Origin: Hemibagrus wyckioides
Taxonomy: Eukaryota > Chordata > Actinopteri > Siluriformes > Bagridae
Assembly: GCF_019097595.1 (NCBI RefSeq)
Contig: NC_080710.1
Coordinates: 16,798,780-16,862,779 of the forward strand
Length of the DNA stretch: 64,000 bases
Direction of reading: 5' to 3'
Below the pieces are notes generated by a model. That model was not told the origin of the DNA and searched no databases. It saw nothing but the letters and a program-made list of their open reading frames with translations. The translations under genes were made by a program, and so were the position numbers. Every line of letters begins with the position of its first letter. Within the stretch, counting starts at the first letter, position 1. Positions 25,958 through 39,009 of this stretch are shown here, in pieces.

Positions 25958-26276
25958 TCACCTAAACCTCTTGGTCCCAAGATCCTCTCTCCTCTTCCTC
26001 TCCCGGGCTTGTCTTGTCAAATTAAAGTGCTCTAATCTAAGTCTTCTGAAATAAACATCGGGGGAAAAGGAGCCTGGGTGCCTGTGATTTCTGACTCGCT
26101 TGTTTTCGTATTGTTCAATCAGCCAGTTAGCCCTGCTGTCAAAATGCATGCCTGTCTCCGTGACAACCCAGTCAGTCAAATCGAATATTCCTCTATAGAA
26201 AGGAGGCCTCTTTTTGATTCTGTGAACACGTCCTTTGCCCGTCTTTGGGATGAGACTTTCTTCTGAATAAATCAAA
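25958..26276 (-). other. Candidate CNE or orphan terminal exon with a protein-like ORF
   Basis: On the minus strand an open frame of about 100 codons runs from CTCTTGCAG (a possible splice acceptor, ending near 26279) to a TGA at 25958. Its peptide is not low-complexity: it has basic KGRVHRIKKR, aromatic RGIFDLTDWVV and MHFDSRANWLIEQY, and a charged tail ARERKRREDLG. I do not recognise it. No start codon lies inside this part; farther upstream the frame runs through a GT repeat. The DNA also looks like a CNE, since it continues into 26510-26670. Chance ORF in a CNE is the more likely reading. Confidence 0.3.
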
Positions 26277-26509
26277 GCCTGCAAGAGCATGTTTTTGAGT
26301 GTGTGTGTGTGTGTGTGCGTGCGCTCACACCCCCCCCCCCCACACACACATTTGTACATGAGATGCAGAGATCCGGGAATGTGTGGAATAATGCAATTAA
26401 CTTGCCGTAGCATCTTGCAAGAAAGGGGGAGGAAGGGGTTGGAAGAGGAGAGGGAGGGTGAGAGAGAAAGACAGAGAGAGTGAGAGGGGAAGTCAGAGGA
26501 AGGCATATT

Positions 26510-26670
26510 TTAATTCACATTTTGATCCTCTGTTAATGGCTTTGAGCTATTGACATAGCTAAAGGGCTAAAAGCAAATCCATGCTGCACACTGTGAGTGG
26601 ACCAAACAATCTGTCAATCACCACACACTGGCTCTTGTAGCTCATTATTAGGAGTCAAAGGTACACAATC
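26510..26670. promoter_or_regulatory. Candidate enhancer/CNE
   Basis: It has CTATTGACATAGC and ATCTGTCAATCACC (PBX/MEIS-like TGATTGACAG in reverse), plus GCTCATTATTAG. Confidence 0.4.
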
Positions 26671-26879
26671 TCTCTCACACAGTCCGGTCTGAATACATAT
26701 ATATTTCAGGATCATCTGAATTGAAGGTGTGATGTGTACCAGGGAAATGGTACGAAGTGTTAGTGAAATGTGAAACTGGCAATGTTACATTATACTAATA
26801 TAAATGTCATTGCAAAGAAATTTTCATAATATTTCTGAACAAACAAGAGAAGAGCATGTGTAGCTCTTCTAAGATGGTA

Positions 26880-26950
26880 ACATGAGCTCAGGATCGAACC
26901 AGAAACCCTGGAGCCATTGGAAGGAAATGCTATCCGGTGCACCACCCAGA
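26880..26950 (-). mobile_element. tRNA-derived SINE-like copy 4 (head only)
   Basis: On the minus strand it reads GGGTGGTGCACCGGATAGC, then GGTTCGATCC (box B), then TGAGCTC. This is the head of the same family, as indicated by shared fish-repeat words. It has no tRNA cloverleaf, so it is not a tRNA gene. Confidence 0.6.
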
Positions 26951-27489
26951 TTTTCCTACCATTATCCTCTTAATCTAAGTTGTACAATAAATACTTGACA
27001 GTGTGTTATGCTCAGGTATTTTGAATGGTCTGACTGCAGAAATTAAACAACCATTGAGAGACACATCAACTGAATATAAATTATTTGGTTTAATTAAGAA
27101 ATACTGTATATAACACGTCCAGTTTCTACCTTACAATAGTTAGAGGTTTTAAGACATATCATTCATATGAAACTTATGTAAAGATCATGTACAGGATATT
27201 TATAAAGAACCATAGTCTTGAGTAATTCCTGAGGAGTTAAACAGTGATATTCCTGAAATTGGAGTCTAAAAGTAAGCATTGTACAGCTTTGTCATTGTGT
27301 TCAGAATTGACATCTATGTGTCCATTCAGCTCAGAGTGGCTCTCAGCATCCACTTTCAGCTTCAGGAGCTAAAGCTTTGTTATGCTGTAGCTGGGAAATG
27401 CTCCAGAAGTTTTCTTTAGAACTTTAGTTTTAAACTTTTTTTTATTTTATTCTAAATCCTTGGAAGAAAGAATGAGGGGGCCTACAGAG

Positions 27490-27745
27490 AGTTGTCACTG
27501 GATCATATGATTTTTCCTCATAAATGGCTCATTTACTTTCTGCTAAAAAAGACCTAATCATCAAGGAACTAAATTTGGCAGCATTCTCCACAGTGAGCAT
27601 AGATGAGACTAATTTACTAAACATACCCTCCAGTCACATAATTACATGTAATTTTACCGGCATAATTAACTAATTTAATTACTACTCCTCAAGAGCATCA
27701 ATTATTGATATTATCGAGTGTTCAGATGGGCTGTGGCAACACGTG
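27490..27745. promoter_or_regulatory. Candidate enhancer/CNE with a 14-bp palindrome
   Basis: Dense TAAT words: CCTAATCATC, GACTAATTTAC, the perfect palindrome AATTACATGTAATT (27641-27654), CATAATTAACTAATTTAATT and CAATTATTGATATTATCG. Confidence 0.45.
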
Positions 27746-29931
27746 AAGCGTTCAGAGGACATGAAACACATGCTGGGGTTCCAGAAGCTTTGGCATGGGT
27801 ACAGCAATCTGTGAGTGTGTCATGCCACACAGTCTGCTGTGGCACAGAGCTGGATGGATGCCCAGTCTTATAAGCACTTGGATATATGCATTTGTGTGTG
27901 TGTGTGTGTGTCTGTGTAAAGGACTTCAGAGGCATGCCTCTACATAAAGATTGAGATCCCCACTGACTCTCACAGTAGCTGAGGGCTTTGACAATCTTTA
28001 ATCTACGCAGCTTTGATTACTTGCCTTTATGTGATCACATTTTTTCCCATGTGCTTTGCCATATAAAAGTAATTGTTTAAAACAGTGAAATAAATAAACA
28101 GTATCTAATCACATTCATCAACACATACAGTCTTTCCCCTCTCACTATCTGCCTCTTGCATTGAATCAAATAGATTTAAATATGTAAATATGAGGAGTTG
28201 TGCTGAGGTAGGCACTGCTCAGTGATCTTTAATATATTTACAGAGTTTATGAATGAGGTGTAGCATGGGGAAGGAGAGTGCACATTAATGTTAGTCATAC
28301 ATCAAACACTACCCTGGTCTTTGACAGTTTCTACTTTAGAGAACAGAAACCTAAAAAGCCCCTAAACATTGAATTTAATGCGTTCCCATTCCTTTACACA
28401 TGTAAAAGCTGTGGAAGATATGAAGCTCTGATTTTTTTTTTACACAAAGGGCCACATTGCTCTTAGATTTTTCATCATATGTCTTTGATGTGTGAAAGAG
28501 TAGTAACTCTTAAAATGCAGACTGCAACAGGGATTGATGGAAAAAAAAGGAAAGAAGAGCTGTTCTTTAGATTTGTTCTTTTCAAAGCTAATTACATGTA
28601 CATCAGGATGCAGTATAACCTGTGTTCTTCAGGGCTTTTTTGATATTTCTGATATGATGTCCCACAAAATACATAGTTGTTTCTATAAAAAGAGAAATAA
28701 CAGTCAAAATGTACACTCTGATAGTGGAAAGGATTCCAGTAGCTAGCTGTGATGATAATAAAGTATTTCCTGTCACTGCTGTATAGGCCTGACATACTTG
28801 TATAAGTATTACAGCCCAATACACTTTTACATACTGTATTTATACAGTAATTATAAAGCACTTCATTACACAATGAAGACAATATGGGTTGAGAAAATAT
28901 AAAAAAGCACCAAAGCCCCTCTGACTAAAGACAGCAAGTGTGCAATCTATAGTTACACTATAACATCCACTCCATTGTGCATGTTTTTGTATGGACATCA
29001 ATCATTTGTTTGTGCCTAATAAATACTTCTTTATTATTTCCAATGACTTGTTATAGTCATATTAAACCTATGTTTTAAATAACACACTATTCTCTGTGAA
29101 ATATTTAGTGCTTGTATTTTTCAGTATCTTATTTTCTAGCATTTTTCATTCATCACACATACAGAATTTTATCACAAGTGGATCGTTTGCAAGTGTGTGA
29201 AAGTTGTCTGTACATTTTCACAAACTAGTGTCTTTACCTTATCAAAGCAGAGCATGACAAACACACATGGCATACTTAATGTATTCAGTGTCAGCCATAC
29301 AAGAGCAGGAGTCAAAAAGTCTCATTGAACAAGTCTCTTTTTTCCTTCCAGTGTGAGGTTTTACTTTCAAATAATTTCAGACAAGGATGATGGAAACAAC
29401 AGATGCAGACAATATGGTTAGCTTTACAGTATGCCTGTGCTGTTCTTCACAAGTTTGCATTATGACAGTTTACTGCCAACCTCAATTCTTTTCTATTATT
29501 TCCAATCAATGTCTGTGTAAAGTCACAGGGCGTGTTCAACATTTAAATTACAACGAAGACCTTATATTGAGTGAAGGGAAATAATTAGAAAGCAAGATTT
29601 TGGCACCAATATGGCAATGTTTCAAGTCTTGACAGGAGTTTTAGTAGATTATCTCTTTTGTGTATGTGACAGAAATTTCTTTGGCAACACTTGTATAAGA
29701 AGAGACAAAGATTATTAATATGTTTTATATTTTCATGCCACTAGTAGTAAACGAACACTTTATTTTGTGCGTGATGCCATCACCTCTTAGGAATTACGTA
29801 GAAGCTTTCAAACATAAGAAAAGAGCAGAATTGAATAAGGTAGAAATATCAACATCATCAACAAAAAAATAATGATTGCTTGTATCTCTCTCCTGTGTGG
29901 TGTATGTGTTTATAAATATACATTATGTATT

Positions 29932-29936
<5 letters not shown>

Positions 29937-29968
<32 letters not shown>
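29937..29968. repeat. (AT)n microsatellite
   Basis: Sixteen units; GTGTGTGTGTG follows at 29977. Confidence 0.95.
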
Positions 29969-29971
<3 letters not shown>

Positions 29972-30234
29972 AACTGTGTGTGTGTGTGCTTGTAAACATT
30001 TCATAAAGTGAATATTAATATTTCCATGCCTCCAACTGCAAGAAGAGCAATTCCAAAATCACATGATCCTGCATCTTCCTCAACTCTGTATTAGTGCCGA
30101 CCCTATTCCTGCTGCACAGCCGTGGGGCACCATTGTGGATTACTTCCACTGGAGCCTCAGGGTGTGTTTGTGTATAGATTGGGAGAGGGAGGGGGGAGTT
30201 CATAGTGATCACAGCCGCGAGACTGATGTGACTT

Positions 30235-30460
30235 TACTTCAGCGAGTCTCGGTAGTGCAGCACTCTCTAATTAGATTCATAACAGCAGCCTGAAAGTGCA
30301 GGCTGCGTGATGAATGTATCACCCACGTGCTGCTCGATGGAATCCAGTGGGACTCACCCACTGGATATGTCACCCTGGTGTACACAACTCCATTTTGTCT
30401 ACTGTAGCTGCAGAACAAACCGGTCAGTGGCTTTACTCTAAAACTCTCACGTGCCCATCC
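30235..30460. promoter_or_regulatory. Candidate enhancer/CNE
   Basis: CTCTAATTAGATTCATAAC, ACCCACGTGCTG (E-box CACGTG) and a short inverted repeat around CAGTGGGACTCACCCACTG at about 30345-30363. Confidence 0.35.
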
Positions 30461-30869
30461 CACAGGCCCAGTCCAATTACCAAGTTAAGCAGATACAAGA
30501 GATGCTATCTTCACATAATACCCGCTGCCATATATGAGTGTCGTTACAAATTTTCAGCATGTCTGTCAACTGTCAACTGCAACCTATTTACCACAGATGA
30601 AGAGCAGTCTTTTTTTATTTGGTAACATAAAAGCTTGTGCTAGACGGATCCCCTATATTCTTCACGTAGGCAGGCATGCTAGTGGAGTGCACACTGGGGC
30701 ACGTTGACACACGGGGGAGGGGGGGGGTTACTGGTAACTATTGACACACAATCTGCAAATTTGTGATGTTGGATTGCAGTTTAGCAGGGTAGATGGAAGA
30801 AGCAGAGAGGAATGACACAAAGGGATGATGGGAATCAGAAAATAGATGAGAGGGATAGGTAGAAAGATC

Positions 30870-31100
30870 AAACCCACTCTGCCAGGAGAGCCTCAATCAG
30901 ACAGGCCCTTATCCTAAGAGAGGAGACATAATCCCTCTCTTCTCTGTCTCTCCTCTCTCCCTGTCTCAGTCCTTCATTCCATCTGCGAGCCATAGGACTG
31001 GGTTGCTGTGGGACATGGGTGCCGTGGCAACAGGGGTTTCGTTGTCCCAGTGGGGACACGTAGATGAGACTGATCCTGACCTGGTGCACAAAACCTCTGG
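30870..31100. promoter_or_regulatory. Candidate CNE with an RFX-like site
   Basis: GGTGCCGTGGCAAC at 31018-31031 is one base off the RFX X-box pattern. The surrounding block is GC-richer than its flanks. Confidence 0.3.
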
Positions 31101-32379
31101 GTTTATATAGCTACTACCAATGAATATAAGTGGACATAAACACAGACTTGCAGACTGATTTACCTGCACAGCATATTATAACACACAGATGGTCATCAAC
31201 ACTCAACATTCTGCAAATTATGAGAAAAACGATTGTCATTTAATTTTGACTATGATCTCAGTCTCTCTCTGGAGGGGGGGGGATGATGCCATCTGTAGCA
31301 TGATCAGTTTGAGATGGTGGACTTCCACATTTTGATGTACTGTATAAGAAATGAAGAAAGGCTGTCTGTGACTGCATCCTCAGAAACGTCACAGTTGATA
31401 AATGAAGCTAATTTTAACTAATGTTACAATACCATATGCTTTCTTCTTTTTCAAACCACAAAACTGCCTTCTATTCTGCAGAAAGGTCTGTGCTTATAGT
31501 GCTTGTTTATACTGTTAAATATGAAACGAAATATGAAACCAAATATAAATGTGGCATCATAATTCCCATTATGGATATGATTTGAATCATCAAAATCTAA
31601 CTTTGCTCACAGCCGTTTAGATTTGCTTAACGATCAAACTGCCATATCTTGAGAAGAACAATGAACCATCATAATTCTGCACTAGGAACCTGAGCTGTCG
31701 CATTGTGGTTACAATGAATATATTGCAAGTAATTTAAGGTATGGTAATTTGTTTATTATACATATTAATGAATATTCTTATACCATGGAAAGCTTTCCTG
31801 AGGAAACTATGGAGTTTAATAAGGTTGGAAGCAAAGCAATACTAAGGAGCACATAAATATTGCAATGAGTTCTCAGCATGTCCCTGGAGTCCTCTCTCGG
31901 TAACAGAAGAGGTGAATAATGCATGAAAAGAGCTTGAAGGAATTGAAGTACATTTGAGTGCAATGCACAACGGGAATTTTAGCGAATGTTATTTTAGGTG
32001 GGACGAGGAGCTATTTTTTCTTTGTATTATATATGTAAGGAGTTTTATTATTCATTTGTGAATTGGTATAAATAGTCAAAATTTCACAAAACACATTTAA
32101 AGTATCATCATGGAGCAAGTGGAAAATTCAATAAGGGCCAGTCTGAAAGATGAACTCAACTTGTTCAGGCAAAATGTAATAAAAAGTGATTGAAAACTTT
32201 CATGTCAAGCATGAAATTAATAATTTAACATAATATCTCCTCTCTGCGTTTTGGTGCTACGCAGATAAACTCTGTGGCGAGTAAATGTCAGTAACATTTT
32301 CAGAAATCTGTGCTTAAAGTGTATTTTTTTTCAAGGAGCATGGCAGTGTAAAAAAAATTATATCATTTCCTTTTCACGC

Positions 32380-33010
32380 TTGATTTTTAACTGGTCTCCA
32401 ATTGCTAAGAAATGACAAATTTCATCTCTTCTCTCATCATTGCTATCAACTGGGAGATGAGAGGAGGAAAAATGAATAAATAAACTGCCAACAAAATGAA
32501 GCTTTCGATCAAAGCTTGAATTTAATGGGGCAAAAAACTTAAATCCTTCTTGGGTTCTTTTTGAACATTTTTTGGAGTGAAAAAGCGATGGATGAAAATT
32601 AACTACAGCTTGCTAATTATACAAACTGTGCAGCTTTGTACCTTGAAATTGACTTGGGCTTCACAGGCAGGAGGTAAATAGCTTGGGCCTCTCTGCTCAC
32701 TGCCTCCCCGCACCCTTTCACCCAGTAAACAAATGTCCCACATCTAAAGCATTCCCATAATTGTCATGCTAACCTTGGAGAAGGAAGCCTCGCCATTAGC
32801 ATTTGAAGCAGCTAAATATTAGCCAAGAAAGAGAGCTCTCCTTTTTAAAGACCCTGAGAAAAAAACGCTCCTCTTCTTTTGGTATCCAGCCATCTGTGCC
32901 ATACTGCTTTTCCTCAGTCGCCTCAGTTCAAAGCAGGTGGAGGCTTCATTCGTAAGGTAGACATCAGGTGCTACCCTGTTGTCAAAAGAGCGCAAACCAC
33001 AACAAGAAAC
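32380..33010. promoter_or_regulatory. Candidate enhancer/CNE, long
   Basis: Over 600 bp with no microsatellite or transposon. It contains TCCAATTGCTAAG, CTTTCGATCAAAGCTTG, GCTAATTATAC, CCATAATTGTCATGC and CGCCATTAGCATTTG. This is the longest clean enhancer-like block upstream of id4, about 6-7 kb from its promoter. Confidence 0.5.
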
Positions 33011-33372
33011 GTTGTGTATCACCAAATGACCCATTTACAGTTTTCTTACTTTCAGCCATCCAATTCCAAAAGTAACAGATAAACAAATTATATAATGTAA
33101 AGAAAGCAATGAATATTATTTCATTATATTATTACGCGTGTATATATAAATGAATTGTTGAATGAGTGGAAGGATTAAAGAGGACATCAGATGCAAGTGC
33201 ATGGAAGGAATGACGAAGGTGAAAGGATGAGTTAATGAGTAGGGATCAGGCTCTGGCCTATTGCTCTCATTACATCCCTCTCTGCTAATCCTCTCCCATT
33301 CCCACAAGAGCGCTTTTTGTGTTGCCTTAAAACACATTCTTTTACAAATACTGGGAAACACTGAGATTGGTC

Positions 33373-33403
<31 letters not shown>

Positions 33404-33412
33404 GTGGGTGTG
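33373..33412. repeat. (GT)n/(GGGT) tract
   Basis: GT units broken by GGGT. Confidence 0.85.
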
Positions 33413-34262
33413 AGTGCATGTGTAATAAAAGTAAGAGATCTGAAACTTATAAAATTAATAGATAAAGCATATGAGAAATTAAAAAGTAAAACCTAAACCC
33501 TGGCATTAACATTCAGACCATCTTCAAAATTCTACCCTAGTAACATTAGTAACATGTCAGCATATTTTTAATGGTTTAATAACTTGTTTGTATAAAGACA
33601 ATGGGGTTCTCTGCTACTGCTACTCAAACTGCTCAATAAAGACATTTTGAAAATCACAAGGCGAATGAAATCTTTCTTGGAAAAACAGTGGCATCATTAC
33701 ATCATAGTTATATACTGACAGTTTATACTGTAGGTGGCATAATTACCTCTTTGATAGAATGATGGATTGAAATATAGGCCTTGTGAATAAAGCAGAATTG
33801 AATAGGGTCGCAATAACCTTTAAGTATATTTTGGGTAGGTTTGGTTTCCTCATTCCTCAATGAATTGGGTCACTTTAAGCCCCAGTTTCCATAAGCATCA
33901 TGACATTAAGATCATCTTAACCTTTAGGAAATAAATGATACTGACCTGCCATCTGATGATGATACCTTGAATTTTTAAAGCTAAAAAATAAAAACATCTA
34001 TCCAAGCATACAGTACAGAAGAACAGAAGGAATTTCATTTTAAAAAGGTTACCCTTATTAAAATTCTGTAAAAATTTGTGAGATTTAAGATGTTATTACA
34101 CAACATCATTTCTTGTAAACAAAAGTATCTTGTAAATGAAGATTGCATTGAACTCACATCCAAATGTAAATATAATCGGGAAATTGTAATGCTAAAACAT
34201 ACACATACGTTTTAGACTATTGTATGTTTTTAACTTGGCTGCAACATTTTGGGAAAGAACCG

Positions 34263-34308
34263 CATGTGTGTGTGATGGTCAGGTGTCCACAAACCTTTTG
34301 GCCATATT
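34263..34308 (+). mobile_element. Tc1-type terminal repeat, family C (solo end)
   Basis: GTGATGGTCAGGTGTCCACA then AACCTTTTGGCCATAT is the right end of the family that is complete at 53927-54182. No other part is present here. Confidence 0.65.
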
Positions 34309-34659
34309 TTGGCCTAGCTAGTTATAGTTAACTCGCTAGCTCACTAATTGTTGTTAGTTAACTTAGAATGCAACATAGTTTCTATTAGCTTTTGTCACTG
34401 TGGCTAGCTTAACCTATAGCAAACAAACTTACAAGAGGAGTTAACAAATCTAGCTGACACGAATACAAGCACCGTTAACATTACATAATATTTGCTAGTG
34501 CTCAGTGAGTAGCAATGGATGTTTTCCATTCTGAAGATGGGGTTAATAAAAAGAAAATAATAAAAATATAAACTATTTAACATTTAATTCTCAAATGTTA
34601 ATGCTGCACGATTTACATTAATCTGTGAAATGTGTGCGTGTGTGTGTGTGTACAGTGTA

Positions 34660-34760
34660 TTAAAGGTTACAGTACGCCCACTCCTTTTTGAACTCATGAT
34701 AGGTGCCTTTGAATGTCATCTCTAATGTATTCGTTTAGAAATCTGCTCCCACATATTTCC
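34660..34760. promoter_or_regulatory. Candidate CNE, small
   Basis: ACTCATGATAGGTGCC and TTTGAATGTCATCTC in a clean block after a short GT array. Confidence 0.25.
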
Positions 34761-35364
34761 TTTGAATAAAAATTCACAATTTTTTTGTGTTTAACTGACT
34801 GCCGTCTCATGCACCCATGGGATGCTTTCAGTACAATTTTCACTTGCGGTAAAACTGTCCATTGCTTGTTACTTGGTAGGAAGCTGGACCCTGATTCTTG
34901 TTACCCTGCAACATTGAAGAAATACTGGCTTTTCTTGAACCCACTGAAAAATGAGTGCTAAACTGGGATTTTTAATTAGTTTAAGGTACTCAAAAAACAT
35001 GCAGACATTGGCTAAAATACTAAGATGCCTTATAAATGGTTGGGGATACTAACTTGAGAGAAATGCAATTAAATTTAGTTCATTTTTACTATCTCAATAA
35101 ATCTTGTTCCACTTCCACACTGCTCTTCATGGTTTTATTGCCATGTTTAGTTGAAGCATGTTCTAACTTAAGTGGACTATTCACAGAGGTACAGCAGCGA
35201 CCTGGTTCCTTTTTTCACTAATGTGTACTGGTCCCCTAAGCAGACAATTTCTTTTCTTAAAGAATTAGCTTTCAGTGATCCCACCATCTGCCCTGTGCAT
35301 ACCTTTGCACTGGCCCAAGAGTGAGAAAGAGAAGAAAGAGAGTGCATAAGAGGTAGAGAGAACA

Positions 35365-35425
35365 CAAGAGGAAGAAAGAGAGAGAGAGCTTTAGAGAGAA
35401 AGAGAGAGAGAGAGTGAGTGATAGA

Positions 35426-35480
<55 letters not shown>

Positions 35481-35482
35481 GG
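35365..35482. repeat. (GA)n purine tract
   Basis: About 118 bp that is nearly all purine on the + strand, mainly GA units with AAAG and AGTG breaks. Confidence 0.95.
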
Positions 35483-36059
35483 CTTTCCTACATTCTGAAA
35501 GGACGGTGCTCTGACAAAAGCTCGCCATCTGCTCTGCGTCTTTCTGGTGAGCGACCCCGGAGTGCTGCATGCTGCCTCTTCCCATCTCTGATCCTATTCC
35601 CTGCTACGCTCTATGAGAGGAAGAATGGAGTGGAATGCAGCAGTGACTCTAAGAGAGGGAACTGAAGAGGTTGATGGGGTGCTTGGGTTTTGAAAGTGAG
35701 TCTATAGGAATGCAGTTTAATGAAAACAAAGAGAAAAGGACAGGCATTTTTAATAATACCATAAGCCATGCACAAACACAGAGATGAACATTAAAATGAA
35801 GTGATTGTTAATTCAGACATTGTAAAAACAGTAATAAATAGTTAAATCTACTGTAGTTGAATTATATTTAAGAATAGAGAGAGAACTTCTACTCTGATAA
35901 AAAAATCAATAATTTCATAAATTATTGGCATAAATCAATAATTAAATAATTATTCATATGTGTTTGCAACAGCAACAGTAATATGTATTTATATCAATAA
36001 AATGTATCGTCCATAAACATTCTTGAGCTTTATAATAGTATAACTGAAAATCACAAACA

Positions 36060-36105
36060 GGTGTGATGGTCAGGTGTCCACAAACATTTTGTCATATAGT
36101 GTAGT
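36060..36105 (+). mobile_element. Tc1-type terminal repeat, family C (second solo end)
   Basis: GTGTGATGGTCAGGTGTCCA then CAAACATTTTGTCATATAGTGTA-type ending. It is in the same orientation as the end at 34263-34308, 1.8 kb away, and is not its inverted partner. Confidence 0.65.
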
Positions 36106-36739
36106 TGTAGAAAACAAAGCTAATGAAGGTCATTCTGCTCAGCAAGTGTACTGAGCTAACAAAGGCTGTCACTAGGAGGTTGTTGTGCTTTGTGAATTTT
36201 TCAGTTCACACTGCATTGTGTAAATGTTCAGCAGATTCTGGAGGGTTTTTTCAATGAATTGTGTGTTTGTGTATGCTCACAGGGTCACATTTGGAAAATC
36301 TGCTTCACTTTATCTAGGATCCTCCTACAGCAACTTTTAAACAATGCACCATGCAGTCAACTATGAAGATGATGTGTAATAAATCATAATTCATCAATAT
36401 TTTATAAACAGAATGTAGATCAAGTGTGTGGGCACATTTTTGTGCCTGTGTCTATGTTAATTCAGATGACTATACAGGTTTCACTGCAAACAGTTGTGCA
36501 CCTGTGCAAATGACAGTGAGCGACTGTTATTCGGTTTTGCAGGATGGTAAAAGAGATTAACACACACTAAACAAACGGGAACAATGATGAACTCCTGTAA
36601 TATCCAACAGGCCTGCTTATAGAACCAAATCCTGTCCAGTATGACTCTTTAGGTGACGGTGGTCATATTGATAAATCTATTCATGGCTTACATGCTCGAG
36701 TCTCCTGCTGACTGGATGGATTTAGGAAGTTCAGAGAGT

Positions 36740-36960
36740 TTATAGAACTGAAAGCAGAGCTAGCATACACATGCAGGATAATAAATGACTCAGGGTCAGT
36801 TGTGTTGCATGTGGGTAATGGTAATTATAAACACAGGCCTCAAGGCAGATTTTTTTAATGTACTGTTTTACAGGTTAACATTCATTCTCCTTCTCATTAA
36901 TGGTGGCAGCAGCTTTTAATTGTTTATCTGCAGCAGTGATGCGGTTGTAATGTGATACGT
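36740..36960. promoter_or_regulatory. Candidate enhancer/CNE
   Basis: ATAAATGACTCAGGG (AP-1-like TGACTCA), GGTAATTATAAAC, TCTCATTAATGGTGG and TTTTAATTGTTTATC. It is about 2.4 kb upstream of the id4 TATA box. Confidence 0.45.
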
Positions 36961-37213
36961 ACACAGTGTTTAGAAGTGCTGTCCTCTACAGCATCAAACA
37001 GAATGCTTGAAGCTGAATCATCCACAGGATGATTCACTGAGTTCATGATGTTTTGAGTTAGAATACTATGAATACAAATACATACACATATATTTGTTGT
37101 TTATACTTAACACATGACATTTTTTTCTTTATGAAAACATTTAGATACCCCTGTATTGGGTATATTGGGAGGAATATATTTGACAAGATTATTTAGACAC
37201 TGTGTCCAGATTC

Positions 37214-37215
<2 letters not shown>

Positions 37216-37252
<37 letters not shown>
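37216..37252. repeat. (GA)n microsatellite
   Basis: About 17 units with one CA break. Confidence 0.9.
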
Positions 37253-38055
37253 TGGGGAGGGTGCATTCCAGGAAAGGTCACCATCAAAGATTCATCCACT
37301 CCAGGCTTTTGAAGAGCTAGCTTTGAGTAAGATAGCGAGATAACAGGTTTTGTCTAGCTTGCTGGACACTAGACACACTCCCACAAGGTCAACATATTCT
37401 CAGAGTATTTCTTCAAGAATATACTACCAAAAGGGCACAACATTTTATCAAAATTAAATGCCTAAGAGTTATTTACTGATTTCTGTACAGCCAACAAACA
37501 GAAAATGATCATTTTATCTATTTTTTAATTCAATGTGTTGTAATCATGTTTGGGGGAAATAGACATTTAAAGACTTTTGTGTTATAGACATAAACAAAAC
37601 TTCTAATCTATAGAATATACATATTTTGCTGTATATGTGTAACACATAAATATCATTATTTAGTGTACCTTAGTTAATATTTATACGCTGTTAAAAAAAT
37701 GGCTTTTGGGTGGCTAATGATTAATGATGTAAAGAGGTTCTCTTTCTTAACCTTTCTAAAATGGAAATCCTCCATTGTAGAGATCTATGTGGGATCGTGA
37801 AACCTTTAGTGGCTATAATTAACATCTCTTTAAGAGCTCATAGTAACTGTTTACTATCTTACTGAAGGCTCTTTTTAACAATATGATTTGCTCCTGTAAA
37901 AGTACCTATAGGTTTATAACAAGGTTTTGAGTTAATTAAGCCCAGAATAAAATAATATATATATATAAGATATAGGAATAAGAATATTATAACATTTTTA
38001 GTTAGAATAGATGTTTACTGTACAATAGCAAATTTCCTCTTCAGAATTAATAAAG

Positions 38056-38093
38056 TACTCTACTACTACTACTACTACTGCTACTGCTACTAC
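38056..38093. repeat. (CTA)n/(CTG) trinucleotide repeat
   Basis: About 11 units of CTA, the later ones varied to CTG. Confidence 0.85.
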
Positions 38094-38765
38094 AAACAAT
38101 GGTATTTTATATGTAGATGTTTTGTGGTAAGGGAAAACTGTTAGGATTTTTGCACAGTAGGTGATTTTGTTATGGAACGAGGATAACAGGACTAGAGTAA
38201 CCACCCGAACCCCCGCCTCTCTCAGAACATGACTGATAGCGTTATTTGGAAACTCTTTGCACCTGCTATGCTGGAGGCTCTTTTAGAGGCAACCTCCATA
38301 AAGCAGGCATTGGTTAAAAAATTCACATTAGTTACATAAAACTTAAATCTTAATTTGTCTTACTGGGCTATAACACGACAAGCAGCTAAAATAATGATAT
38401 AGAAGGAATGATGAGAAACCTGATTTCCAAAGAAGCCGAGTGTTCCCTGGACTTGCAGTATTTGACTAGATACTAATGTGTGTGACTCTGTGTGAATGAG
38501 TGACATCACACAGTTGGCACTTCTCTGTCTTCTGTGGGAAGCAAACCAGTTGCCAAAAAGAGGGAGAAATCCATCAGGGCAAAGTGTGGAGAAACTCATT
38601 TTTGTTTTGTTGCTGAGGTTACAGCAGTCAGTCATTTGATTTGACTTAATCGCTCCTAACTAACATGCATCGATAAACACCCTTTGATACTGAAAATTAT
38701 TTTAAAAAATGAAATAATATTGATTATGTATGAATATATGAATTAAAATAGGGAATCATACACAC

Positions 38766-38815
<50 letters not shown>

Positions 38816-38816
38816 A
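38766..38816. repeat. (ATCT)n microsatellite
   Basis: About 12 units, 380 bp before the id4 TATA box. Confidence 0.95.
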
Positions 38817-38942
38817 GAAAGTAACACAGTTTGCAGAATTTTGGGTCTACGTATTATAAGGAGTTAATACCTACCATTAAAATGTTACATGTTTGTCCAC
38901 TTTTTAGCATAAGCAACTGGTCCGTGAACTTAACCATACATA

Positions 38943-39009
38943 AGCACACACACACCCCGACACACAGACCGAACCCACCCACCCACCAACACACACACAC
39001 ACACACACG
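38943..39009. repeat. (CA)n/(CCCA)n C-rich tract upstream of id4
   Basis: CACA runs on both sides of ACCCACCCACCCACC. The G-rich complement has four short G runs. It lies about 200 bp upstream of the TATA box. Confidence 0.85.

Noticed and set aside
26880..26950. tRNA gene
   Set aside because: Box B is present, but there is no cloverleaf or anticodon arm; it is a SINE head.
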